Shown: positions 57,682-64,000 of the stretch, piece after piece
How the letters are laid out: each line of letters opens with the position of its first letter
Position numbering within the stretch: position 1 is the stretch's first letter
DNA from: Amycolatopsis acidiphila
Lineage (GTDB): Bacteria; Actinomycetota; Actinomycetes; Mycobacteriales; Pseudonocardiaceae
Direction of reading: 5' to 3'
Length of the DNA: 64,000 bases
NCBI RefSeq assembly: GCF_021391495.1
Contig: NZ_CP090063.1
Coordinates: 868,001-932,000 of the forward strand
The notes under the pieces: generated by a model
The model's input: only the letters and a program-made list of their open reading frames with translations
Database searches by the model: none
Told to the model about the DNA's origin: nothing
Position numbers and translations under genes: made by a program

Positions 57682-58450
57682 CCCGGGCACCGCCCGCGGT
57701 CGCCGAAGCCAGCGGCGGCAACGCGACCAGGACAGGCGCGTCCCACTCCCGCGCCACGTCGAGCCACACCTCGCGGTGGTGGGCCGGGCTCTCGCGCGTC
57801 ACGCGCACCGGCTCCCGCGCCGCCCCGGACACGGCCTGCCCCGGCACGAGCTGCGCCTGCGCACCGGCCCGGGCGGGCAGCGCCGACGCGAGCACCCAGT
57901 ACGTGCCGGCGGGCACGTCCATCAGCAGGAAGTCGCTCGTCTCGCCGAGCAGCGTGCCGCTGACCGGGAAGCCTCGCGCCGTCCGGCGGGGGAACAGCCC
58001 GACGTAGACCGACGGCGTCCCGCCCAGCAGCGCCAGCGCGGCGGGCGTCAGCCGGACCGACCCGGTCACGATCCCGCCGTCGCGCGCGGCGCCGGGCACG
58101 ATCACCGGCTCGGGCGGCGCGTCGGCGAGCGCCTCGGGCAACCGGCGGAACCGGACCGGCGACTGCCCGACCGCGGCGGTGAACCGCGCCGTGAAGGTGC
58201 CGACCGAGCTGAAGCCCACCGCGTGGCACACGTCGATCACGCGCTCGTCGGTCGACAGCAGCAGCCGCTTCGCCCGCTGGAACCGGTGCGCCGCCAGGAA
58301 CTGGCCCGGCGGCAGCCCGAGCTGCCGTTCGAACGCGCGCGAAAGGTGGAACGGGCTGTAGCCGACGTGGTCCGCGACGTCGCACAACGTGATCGGCTCG
58401 CCGCAGCGACCGGCGAGAAAGCGGGCGGCCTCGACAACGGCCTGTCGCAC
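57629..58450 (-). CDS. AraC-family regulator with C-terminal effector-like domain
   Basis: 273 aa. The DNA-binding domain is N-terminal (about 1-105): ITLCDVADHVGYSPFHLSRAFERQLGLPPGQFLAAHRFQRAKRLLLSTDERVIDVCHAVGFSSVGTFTARFTAAVGQSPVRFRR. The C-terminal 150 residues include PSVYVGLFPRRTARGFPVSG and WLDVAREWDAPVLVALPPL, a possible ligand domain. GTG 58450 has GAGGAGG 7 nt before it. Its targets and ligand are unknown. Confidence 0.9.
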   Translation of the reverse strand: MRQAVVEAARFLAGRCGEPITLCDVADHVGYSPFHLSRAFERQLGLPPGQFLAAHRFQRAKRLLLSTDERVIDVCHAVGFSSVGTFTARFTAAVGQSPVRFRRLPEALADAPPEPVIVPGAARDGGIVTGSVRLTPAALALLGGTPSVYVGLFPRRTARGFPVSGTLLGETSDFLLMDVPAGTYWVLASALPARAGAQAQLVPGQAVSGAAREPVRVTRESPAHHREVWLDVAREWDAPVLVALPPLASATAGGARAIRPREPSGKEYFLAGR

Positions 58451-58505
58451 CGGGCACCTCCTCGGCTCGCGGTGAGCGCCACCGTAACCCCGGGCACCGA
58501 CAGTT

Positions 58506-59138
58506 TCAGGAACGAAGAGCCGCGACCAGCAGTCCGCCGCCGACCGGCAGCAGCGAAGGCACCAGCCGCTCGTCGTCCCGCAACGCCCGTGCCAGCTCGC
58601 GAGCGGCCAACGCGCCCGGGTCCCGCCGCGCCGGGTCCGACCGCGGTGCGAGCACCCCGTGGAACGCGATGACCCCGCCCGGGCGCAGCAGGTGCACGCC
58701 TTGTTCGTAGTAGCTGGGGTACTCCGCCCGCGCCGCGTCGATGAAGACCAGGTCGTAGCCGCCGCTGGTCAGCCGGGGGAGCACGTCGAGCGCGCGGCCC
58801 ATGATCAACCGGGTGCGCCCGGGCGGGAACCCCGCCTCGGCGAACGTCCGGCGCGCGGTGCGGTGGTACTCGGGCTCGAGGTCGATCGAGGTCAGCACGC
58901 CTTCGGGGGTCATGCCGCGCAGCAGGTACAGCCCGCTGACCCCGGTGCCGGTGCCGATCTCCACGACCGCCCGCGCGCGCAGGCTCGTGGCGAGGAAGCA
59001 CAGCGCCGCGCCGGCCGCGCCACCGAGCGGCGCGCAGCCCAGTTCCTCCGCGCGCACGCGGGCGCTCAGCAGGGCGTCGTCGTCGGGCAGGTAGCTCTCG
59101 ACGTAATCACCGACGCCGGCGTGCGTCTCGGAGGTCAC
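58506..59138 (-). CDS. O-methyltransferase (Rv1220c-like)
   Basis: 210 aa SAM-dependent methyltransferase. SAM motif I is VVEIGTGTGVSGLYLLRGM, motif II SIDLEPEYHRTARRTFAEAGF, and then DLVFIDAARAEYPSYYEQGVHLLRPGGVIAFHGVL. Related to catechol or caffeoyl-CoA O-methyltransferases. GTG 59138 is preferred because TAACCT is exactly 7 nt upstream; the frame extends 17 codons without support. It is divergent from sigE, as in Rv1220c-Rv1221. Confidence 0.92.
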   Translation of the reverse strand: MTSETHAGVGDYVESYLPDDDALLSARVRAEELGCAPLGGAAGAALCFLATSLRARAVVEIGTGTGVSGLYLLRGMTPEGVLTSIDLEPEYHRTARRTFAEAGFPPGRTRLIMGRALDVLPRLTSGGYDLVFIDAARAEYPSYYEQGVHLLRPGGVIAFHGVLAPRSDPARRDPGALAARELARALRDDERLVPSLLPVGGGLLVAALRS

Positions 59139-59145
59139 GCGGGAA

Positions 59146-59151
59146 AGGTTA
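59146..59151 (-). promoter_or_regulatory. Leaderless-type -10 hexamer TAACCT of the O-methyltransferase
   Basis: TAACCT on the minus strand, 7 nt from GTG 59138. Confidence 0.45.
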
Positions 59152-59191
59152 GCGCTGGTCGTCGCCAAAATCGTGCAAGACGTGCACACTT

Positions 59192-59219
59192 CTCTCAGGT
59201 GCCTCTCAGTCCGGTCTCA
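59192..59219. promoter_or_regulatory. Three 11-bp-phased TCTCA repeats upstream of sigE
   Basis: TCTCA occurs at 59193-59197, 59204-59208 and 59215-59219, exactly 11 bp apart. The first two are the longer CTCTCAG. One helical turn of spacing is typical of OmpR-type regulator sites. M. tuberculosis sigE is activated by MprA, which binds direct repeats, so an MprA-like site is plausible. Confidence 0.6.
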
Positions 59220-59261
59220 CTACATCCATAAGGAGACGCGTCAAGCTGTGTCCCACAGCCG

Positions 59262-59287
59262 GGAACACAGCGCGGCCGGACCACGTT
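59262..59287 (+). promoter_or_regulatory. Putative ECF-type sigE promoter GGAAC-N18-GTT
   Basis: GGAAC (59262-59266) and GTT (59285-59287) are 18 nt apart, close to the SigE/SigH consensus of actinobacteria. The predicted 5' leader to ATG 59315 would be about 20 nt and include AGGGAGA. This suggests autoregulation by SigE or control by another ECF factor. Confidence 0.5.
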
Positions 59288-59314
59288 GGATCAACCAGTA
59301 GGGAGAACAGCCTG

Positions 59315-59938
59315 ATGGAGGTGCCTTCCCCGCCGATGCAGAAGAGCCCGATGAACGAGCAGCTCGCGACCGAGGGCCGTCCGGTGACGGTGGACGAGGC
59401 CGCGTGGACGCCGCCGTCGTGGGACGAAGTCGTGCGGGAGCACGCGGACCGCGTGTACCGGCTCGCCTACCGCCTGACGGGCAACACCCACGACGCCGAG
59501 GACCTCACCCAGGAGACCTTCATCCGGGTGTTCCGGTCCCTGGCCTCCTACAAGCCCGGCACCTTCGAGGGCTGGCTGCACCGCATCACCACGAACCTCT
59601 TCCTCGACATGGCGCGCCGCCGCTCGCGGGTGCGCATGGAGGGGCTGCCCGAGGACACCGACCGGATCGTCGGCGACGACCCGAGCCCGGAGCAGGTCTA
59701 CAGCGAGACCCATCTGGATCCGGACCTGCAGGACGCGCTCGACGAGCTGCCGCCGGAGTTCCGCGCCGCGGTGGTGCTGTGCGACGTCGAAGGGCTGTCC
59801 TACGAGGAGATCGGCGCGACGCTCGGCGTCAAGCTGGGCACCGTGCGCAGCCGGATCCACCGCGGCAGGCAGGCACTGCGTGCCTCGCTCGAGCGGCGGC
59901 GCGCGCTGAAAGAGGATTCGATGGAGGCTTCGGCATGA
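59315..59938 (+). CDS. sigE: ECF sigma factor SigE
   Basis: 207 aa. Region 2 (about 45-115): [64 protein letters not shown]. Region 4 (about 145-195): [45 protein letters not shown]. It directs extracytoplasmic stress transcription and is held inactive by the anti-sigma factor encoded 55 nt downstream. Start ATG 59315 has AGGGAGA at 8 nt. Order sigE-rseA-htrA-tatB matches Rv1221-Rv1224. Confidence 0.95.
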   Translation: MEVPSPPMQKSPMNEQLATEGRPVTVDEAAWTPPSWDEVVREHADRVYRLAYRLTGNTHDAEDLTQETFIRVFRSLASYKPGTFEGWLHRITTNLFLDMARRRSRVRMEGLPEDTDRIVGDDPSPEQVYSETHLDPDLQDALDELPPEFRAAVVLCDVEGLSYEEIGATLGVKLGTVRSRIHRGRQALRASLERRRALKEDSMEASA

Positions 59939-59993
59939 CTGGAGGACCACGCGCAGCGCTGCGAGTAGGACCGACCGGGTGCGGGGGTCCGGC

Positions 59994-60653
59994 ATGACAC
60001 AGCCTCTGCGAGGCCGGGGCCTGCTTCCCGAGTCGCATCTCCTGCCTGACGTGGTCGTCGCGTTCGTCGACGGCGAGCTTTCGCTCGGTGCGCGGGACCG
60101 GGCCGCTTCGCACATCGCCGGATGCCCGTGCTGTGCGGCGGAGGTCGCGGCGCAACGGCAGGCCCGGGCAGCGGTCAAGCGCGCTGAGGCGCCCAGCATG
60201 TCCGCCGGTTTCCTGGCGAGCCTGCGGGCGATCCCCGAGCACACCGATCTTCCGATGTCCCCGGACAACCTGGCGCTGACCGAGGACGGCCAGCTGGTCG
60301 CCATCCAGCGCCCGGACCGCGTCGCGGGCCTGCGGCACATGCCCGGCACGCTCGGGTCCTCGGCCCCGCTCGGTTCCGGCACCCCGCTGGGCAGCGGCTC
60401 CGCCGTGCTCAACGCGCACCGCTCCGGCTCCGTGCGGCGGCGTGCGGCGCAGGGCGCCGGCGTGGTCGTGTCCGGCATCGTGCTGAGCGCGCTGGCGCTC
60501 GTCGCCACTTCCGGTGGCGGTGCGGGTACGGCCCAGGTCACCCCGCAGCCCGCGGGTAGCAACCCGGGCGTGCTGCGTGCGCAGTTCGGCGGCCAGGACC
60601 AGCCTGCCGCGCCCACCACCACGACGACCACCCTGGTCACCCCGGGTCGCTGA
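59994..60653 (+). CDS. rseA: Anti-sigma factor RseA (zinc-finger, membrane)
   Basis: 219 aa. Zinc-binding anti-sigma motif His40-x3-Cys44-x2-Cys47 (ASHIAGCPCC) in LPDVVVAFVDGELSLGARDRAASH. A Gly/Ser-rich linker and a C-terminal membrane segment (about 155-175, GAGVVVSGIVLSALALVAT) follow, then an external Thr-rich tail. It binds SigE and releases it on stress. ATG 59994 (GGGGG upstream) is preferred over GTG 59979. Confidence 0.9.
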   Translation: MTQPLRGRGLLPESHLLPDVVVAFVDGELSLGARDRAASHIAGCPCCAAEVAAQRQARAAVKRAEAPSMSAGFLASLRAIPEHTDLPMSPDNLALTEDGQLVAIQRPDRVAGLRHMPGTLGSSAPLGSGTPLGSGSAVLNAHRSGSVRRRAAQGAGVVVSGIVLSALALVATSGGGAGTAQVTPQPAGSNPGVLRAQFGGQDQPAAPTTTTTTLVTPGR

Positions 60654-60734
60654 CGTCGGCTTCACCGTCGAGGCGGAAGAATCAGGTGGCGTAGGGTCGC
60701 GCCGAGCCGTGAAGTCCGTCCAACCCGGGGAACG

Positions 60735-62255
60735 ATGAGTCAGCCGAACACTCCAGCGGAGAACTCCGGCGAGCCTCGGCTCGCCCCCAAGCCCCTGGAC
60801 CGTCCCCCGGTCGATCCCGCGCAGGCCGCCACTTTCGGCAGGCCGCGTGGCGTCGAGGGCGCCTTCGACAAGGTGTACACGCCCACCTCTCGCAACGGCG
60901 ACAAGATCATCTCGAGGCCGCCGGCGCCGGAGTCGCTGGCCGAGGCCTTCGGGCGCCCGGCCGGCGCGGAGGACGTCCAGCTCCAGCGTCCCGGCGACGA
61001 CAACGGCAACGGGCGGCCCACGTCGCCCGAGTCGCCCCTGTGGTCGAAGACCGCCGACCCATGGCGTGACCCGGGTGCGGCCGCTGTGCTCGGCGGCCCG
61101 GCGCTGGACACCGAGGACGACGAGAAGGACGACGACGAGCGGCCCCGTGGCGCGATGCTGTCGCTGCCCGAGGTGCTGTTCGGCCGCCGGGTCAAGCCCA
61201 CCGCGCTCGGCCTGCTCGGGGTCGTGTGCCTGCTGATCGGCGCCGTGGGCGGCCTGGTCGGCTGGTGGGTGGCGAGCACCGGGGACTCGCTCACCGGGAG
61301 CGCGACGATCGCCGAGGCCGAGGCGGGCAAGGAGCGCGCGCCGGGCTCGATCGCGAACATCGCGCAGCGGGTGTCCCCCGCCGTCATCTCGATCGAGGTG
61401 AAGTCCGGTGACTCCGGCAGCGTCGGTTCCGGCGTGGTGATCGACCCGAACGGCTACGCGATCACCAACAACCACGTCATCTCGCTGGCCACCAGCGACC
61501 CGCAGGCCAAGATGACGGCCGTGTTCAGCGACGGCACCCGCACCGACGCGAAGGTCGTCGGCACCGACCCGAAGACCGACCTCGCGGTGATCAAGGTGGC
61601 GGTCGCGAACCCTGTCGTCATCCAGATCGGCAAGTCCGCCGACCTCGAACCCGGCGACTCGGTGATCGCCGTCGGCTCGCCGCTCGGCCTGCAGAACACG
61701 GTCACCGCGGGCATCGTCAGCGCGCTGCACCGGCCGGTCACGGTGCCGGGCGAGAACGGCGACCCGCCGGTCACCTACGACGCGATCCAGACCGACGCGT
61801 CGATCAACAGGGGCAACTCGGGTGGCGCGCTCGTCGACTCGACCGGGGCGCTGATCGGGATCAACTCGTCGATCCGGACCGACACCGGTGACACCGGGGG
61901 CAGCATCGGCACCGGCATCGGGTTCGCCATCCCGGCCGACGAAGCGATGAAGATCGCGAAGGTGCTCATCAGCAACGGCACCGTCAAGCACGCCGACATC
62001 GGGGTCAACGCCAACTCCGTCTCGGCCGACACCGCCGAGGGCGCCGTGGTGGCCAACATCGCCGACGGCGGCCCGGCCGCCCGGGCCGGCATCGCGGAGG
62101 GCGACGTGATCACGAAGGTCGGCGACCGGCTGGTGCGCAACGCCCCCGAGCTGACGGTCGCGGTGCGGGCGCACAACGTCGGCGAGGTCGTGCCCGTGCA
62201 GATCGTCCGGCAGGGGCGCCCTCTTGTCGTCGACGTAACCCTGGGTTCCGATTAG
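60735..62255 (+). CDS. htrA: HtrA-like serine protease
   Basis: 506 aa. Long cytoplasmic, Pro- and Asp/Glu-rich N-terminus (1-150), one membrane segment (about 155-179), then an external trypsin-like domain with His247 (TNNHVI), Asp282 (KTDLAVI) and Ser362 (GNSGGAL), and a PDZ domain (about 415-500). It degrades or chaperones misfolded envelope proteins and is linked to SigE stress. ATG 60735 has a weak GGGGA nearby. tatB follows after 42 nt. Confidence 0.95.
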   Translation: MSQPNTPAENSGEPRLAPKPLDRPPVDPAQAATFGRPRGVEGAFDKVYTPTSRNGDKIISRPPAPESLAEAFGRPAGAEDVQLQRPGDDNGNGRPTSPESPLWSKTADPWRDPGAAAVLGGPALDTEDDEKDDDERPRGAMLSLPEVLFGRRVKPTALGLLGVVCLLIGAVGGLVGWWVASTGDSLTGSATIAEAEAGKERAPGSIANIAQRVSPAVISIEVKSGDSGSVGSGVVIDPNGYAITNNHVISLATSDPQAKMTAVFSDGTRTDAKVVGTDPKTDLAVIKVAVANPVVIQIGKSADLEPGDSVIAVGSPLGLQNTVTAGIVSALHRPVTVPGENGDPPVTYDAIQTDASINRGNSGGALVDSTGALIGINSSIRTDTGDTGGSIGTGIGFAIPADEAMKIAKVLISNGTVKHADIGVNANSVSADTAEGAVVANIADGGPAARAGIAEGDVITKVGDRLVRNAPELTVAVRAHNVGEVVPVQIVRQGRPLVVDVTLGSD

Positions 62256-62297
62256 CCGGGTACGCTGACCGGGCAAGGGTCACGAGGAGGTTCGCTG

Positions 62298-62699
62298 GTG
62301 TTCGATAGCGTGGGCTGGGGCGAGATTCTGGTTCTCATCGTCGCCGGTCTGTTCATCCTCGGCCCGGAGCGGCTGCCCGAGGCGGCGTCGTGGCTGGCGA
62401 AGAGCGTGCGCAAGGTGCGGGAGTTCGCCTCCGGTGCGCGCCAGCAGCTGCGGGACGAGATGGGCCCGGAGTTCGAGGACTTCCGCAAGCCGCTGGAGGA
62501 CCTGCGGCAGCTGCGCAACTTCGACCCGCGTCGCGCGATCACGAACCACCTCTTCGACGGCGACAGCGACCCGCTCGGCCTCAACGGCACCAGCGGCGGC
62601 AGCACGAAGCCCAACGGCTACCCGGCCGTCCCGGTGAAGCCGGAGCAGGAGGCGCTCAAGCCGGGGGAGAGGCCGCCGGTCGACCCGGACGCGACCTGA
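62298..62699 (+). CDS. tatB: Sec-independent translocase subunit TatB
   Basis: 133 aa. N-terminal membrane segment with hinge [42 protein letters not shown], the usual TatB/TatA pattern, followed by an amphipathic helix and a hydrophilic tail. It receives twin-arginine substrates with TatC. GTG 62298 follows GAGGAGG by 7 nt. TACGCT at 62262-62267 may be its own -10. Confidence 0.94.
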   Translation: MFDSVGWGEILVLIVAGLFILGPERLPEAASWLAKSVRKVREFASGARQQLRDEMGPEFEDFRKPLEDLRQLRNFDPRRAITNHLFDGDSDPLGLNGTSGGSTKPNGYPAVPVKPEQEALKPGERPPVDPDAT

Positions 62700-62756
62700 C
62701 TCTTGACAAGTTGACGGCCGGTGCCGGTCGTCGTGCGTGCCACCTGACCCAGAACA

Positions 62757-62794
62757 CAAAAAGGCCCGCCACCCCTCGCGGGGCAGCGGGCCTT
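62757..62794 (-). terminator. Intrinsic terminator of mrp
   Basis: AAGGCCCGC (62761-62769) pairs with GCGGGCCTT (62786-62794); an inner CCCC/GGGG pair tops the stem. On the minus strand the stem is followed by T-rich TTTTTGTG, giving a rho-independent terminator 12 nt after the mrp stop. It may also end plus-strand tatB transcripts. Confidence 0.85.
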
Positions 62795-62806
62795 CGTGCA
62801 GGGCGC

Positions 62807-63952
62807 TTACCGGCCCTTCGGCGTCACGTTCAGCATCATGCCCGCCAGGCCGCGAGCCCGGACGGACAGCTTCTGCGCCACGTCCTTCAGCACTTCCGCC
62901 GCGGGCGCGGCCGGCTCCGCCAGGACGATCGGCGTCCCGGAGTCGCCCTGTTCGCGCAGGCGCGGGTCCAGCGGCACCTGCCCCAGCAGCGGCACCTGCG
63001 AACCGGTCGACTTCGACAGCGAGTCGGCGACCGTCTGGCCACCGCCGGAGCCGAAGATCTCCATGCGTTCCCCGGACGGCGTCTCCAGCCACGACATGTT
63101 CTCGATGACGCCCGCGAGCCGCTGCCGGGTCTGCATCGCGATCGCGCCCGCGCGCTCGGCCACCTCGGCGGCGGCCTGCTGCGGCGTGGTGACCACCAGG
63201 ATCTCGGCGTTCGGGATCAGCTGCGCCACCGAGATCGCGATGTCACCGGTGCCCGGCGGGAGGTCGAGCAGCAGGATGTCCAGATCGCCCCAGAACACGT
63301 CCGCCAGGAACTGCTGCAACGCGCGGTGCAGCATCGGCCCGCGCCACACCACCGGGGTGTTCCCGGGGGTGAACATGCCGATCGAGATCACCTTCACGCC
63401 GTGCGCCTGTGGCGGCATGATCATCGTGTCGACCTTGGTGGGCTTCTCCGTCGTACCCAGCATCCGCGGCACCGAGTGGCCGTAGATGTCGGCGTCGACC
63501 ACGCCCACCGACAGCCCGCGCTCGGCCATCGCGACCGCCAGGTTGACCGTCACGCTGGACTTGCCGACCCCGCCCTTCCCGGACGCGACGCAGTACACCC
63601 GCGTCAGCGACCCCGGCTGCGCGAACGGGATCACCGGCTCGGCCGCGTCCCCGCGCAGGGACTTCCGCAGCTCGGTGCGCTGCTCGTCGCTCATCACGTC
63701 GAGCTCGACCTTCACCTCGCGCACGCCGTCGAGCTTGCCGACGGCCTTGGTGGTGTCGCGGGTGATGGTCTCCTTCAGCGGACAGCCCGCGACGGTCAGG
63801 TACACCGAGACGGTGACGACCCCGTCCGTGCCGACCGCCACGTCCTTGACCATGCCGAGATCGGTGATCGGTTTCTTGATCTCCGGGTCGTAGACGTCCG
63901 CGAGCGCCGCGCGGACATCCTCCACGCTGGGGATCTGCTGCGTGCTGGTCAT
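62807..63952 (-). CDS. mrp: Iron-sulfur cluster carrier protein Mrp/NBP35-like
   Basis: 381 aa. N-terminal MIP18/DUF59 domain (1-95: VYDPEIKKPITDLGMVKDV...GCPLKETITRD), then a P-loop ATPase (deviant Walker A SGKGGVGKS at 124-132, VGVVDADIYGHSVPRML, LLLDLPPGTGD). It should carry Fe-S clusters to apoproteins. The CxxC pair that binds the bridging cluster in most Mrp proteins is absent (ENMSWLETPSGERMEIFGSGGGQ). ATG 63952 is 6 nt after TAGCAT. Confidence 0.94.
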   Translation of the reverse strand: MTSTQQIPSVEDVRAALADVYDPEIKKPITDLGMVKDVAVGTDGVVTVSVYLTVAGCPLKETITRDTTKAVGKLDGVREVKVELDVMSDEQRTELRKSLRGDAAEPVIPFAQPGSLTRVYCVASGKGGVGKSSVTVNLAVAMAERGLSVGVVDADIYGHSVPRMLGTTEKPTKVDTMIMPPQAHGVKVISIGMFTPGNTPVVWRGPMLHRALQQFLADVFWGDLDILLLDLPPGTGDIAISVAQLIPNAEILVVTTPQQAAAEVAERAGAIAMQTRQRLAGVIENMSWLETPSGERMEIFGSGGGQTVADSLSKSTGSQVPLLGQVPLDPRLREQGDSGTPIVLAEPAAPAAEVLKDVAQKLSVRARGLAGMMLNVTPKGR

Positions 63953-63958
63953 GCACCC

Positions 63959-63964
63959 ATGCTA
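63959..63964 (-). promoter_or_regulatory. Leaderless-type -10 hexamer TAGCAT of mrp
   Basis: TAGCAT on the minus strand, 6 nt from ATG 63952. The last 36 bp of the window hold nothing else recognisable. Confidence 0.45.
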
Positions 63965-64000
63965 CGTACCGGTAACGGGCTCCGGCGCCTGGCGGTTCGG

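Noticed and set aside
1..64000. Search for CRISPR arrays, tRNA or rRNA genes, transposases or attachment sites
   Set aside because: No regularly spaced repeats with unique spacers, no recognised cloverleaf or rRNA segment, no transposase-like protein and no flanking terminal repeats were found by reading.

Overview
The window is chromosomal DNA from a high-GC actinobacterium. Gene content and order point to the Pseudonocardiaceae (Amycolatopsis or a close relative). Supporting signs are third-position GC near saturation, many GTG and a few TTG starts, an F420 biosynthesis operon, the arabinogalactan linker rhamnosyltransferase WbbL, LCP-family wall ligases, a SigE/RseA/HtrA stress module, DUF3117 and a TNT-domain toxin. 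No tRNA, rRNA, CRISPR array, insertion sequence or prophage is visible. No gap between genes exceeds about 300 bp. Most of the window is well conserved housekeeping sequence.

Layout: (1) 0-3.6 kb: an NlpC/P60 wall hydrolase, then birA, a PH-domain membrane protein and HMG-CoA lyase. (2) 3.7-7.1 kb: a four-gene type VII-style toxin cassette (YbaB-like, WXG100-like, TNT-domain toxin, putative immunity protein). (3) 7.1-10.5 kb: a DinB-like protein, HisN and a two-component system. (4) 10.5-15.1 kb: two tandem GtrA proteins, a remarkable sigma/anti-sigma/extracellular-domain fusion, and a GGDEF-like protein without its signature. (5) 15.2-22.3 kb: two tandem GT87 mannosyltransferases, purK-purE, an acyl-CoA synthetase and an acyl-CoA dehydrogenase. 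(6) 22.3-38.5 kb: a cell-wall glycan block with TIGR03089, two LCP ligases, rmlB, rmlD, six glycosyltransferase genes ending in wbbL, manC, and a DNA glycosylase. (7) 38.5-42.5 kb: a leftward operon GNAT-fbiA-fbiB-NUDIX-GntR joined by 4-8 nt overlaps. (8) 42.5-49.9 kb: 7Fe ferredoxin-dapC, a TetR/FAD-monooxygenase pair, dapD, a small lipoprotein, dapE and two LOG-family genes. (9) 50-64 kb: an acyltransferase, small membrane proteins, SRPBCC-tag, enoyl-CoA hydratase, DUF3117, a leucyl aminopeptidase, LysR/MFS, AraC, an O-methyltransferase, sigE-rseA-htrA-tatB, and mrp.

Two parts follow Mycobacterium tuberculosis gene order recalled from memory: 1.2-41.7 kb resembles Rv3279c-Rv3261 and 42.5-64 kb resembles Rv1177-Rv1229c. 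The junction lies between the GNAT and ferredoxin genes.

The most informative signals beyond routine annotation are these. A (T/C)ANNNT hexamer sits 6-8 nt upstream of about twenty start codons, the signature of leaderless transcripts, and it fixes many starts. The 745-residue sigma fusion is unusual. Two TGAATNNNNATTCA operators lie in front of the monooxygenase, one containing its Shine-Dalgarno. Three 11-bp-phased repeats plus an ECF promoter precede sigE. A small decayed duplication copies the end of the LysR gene.
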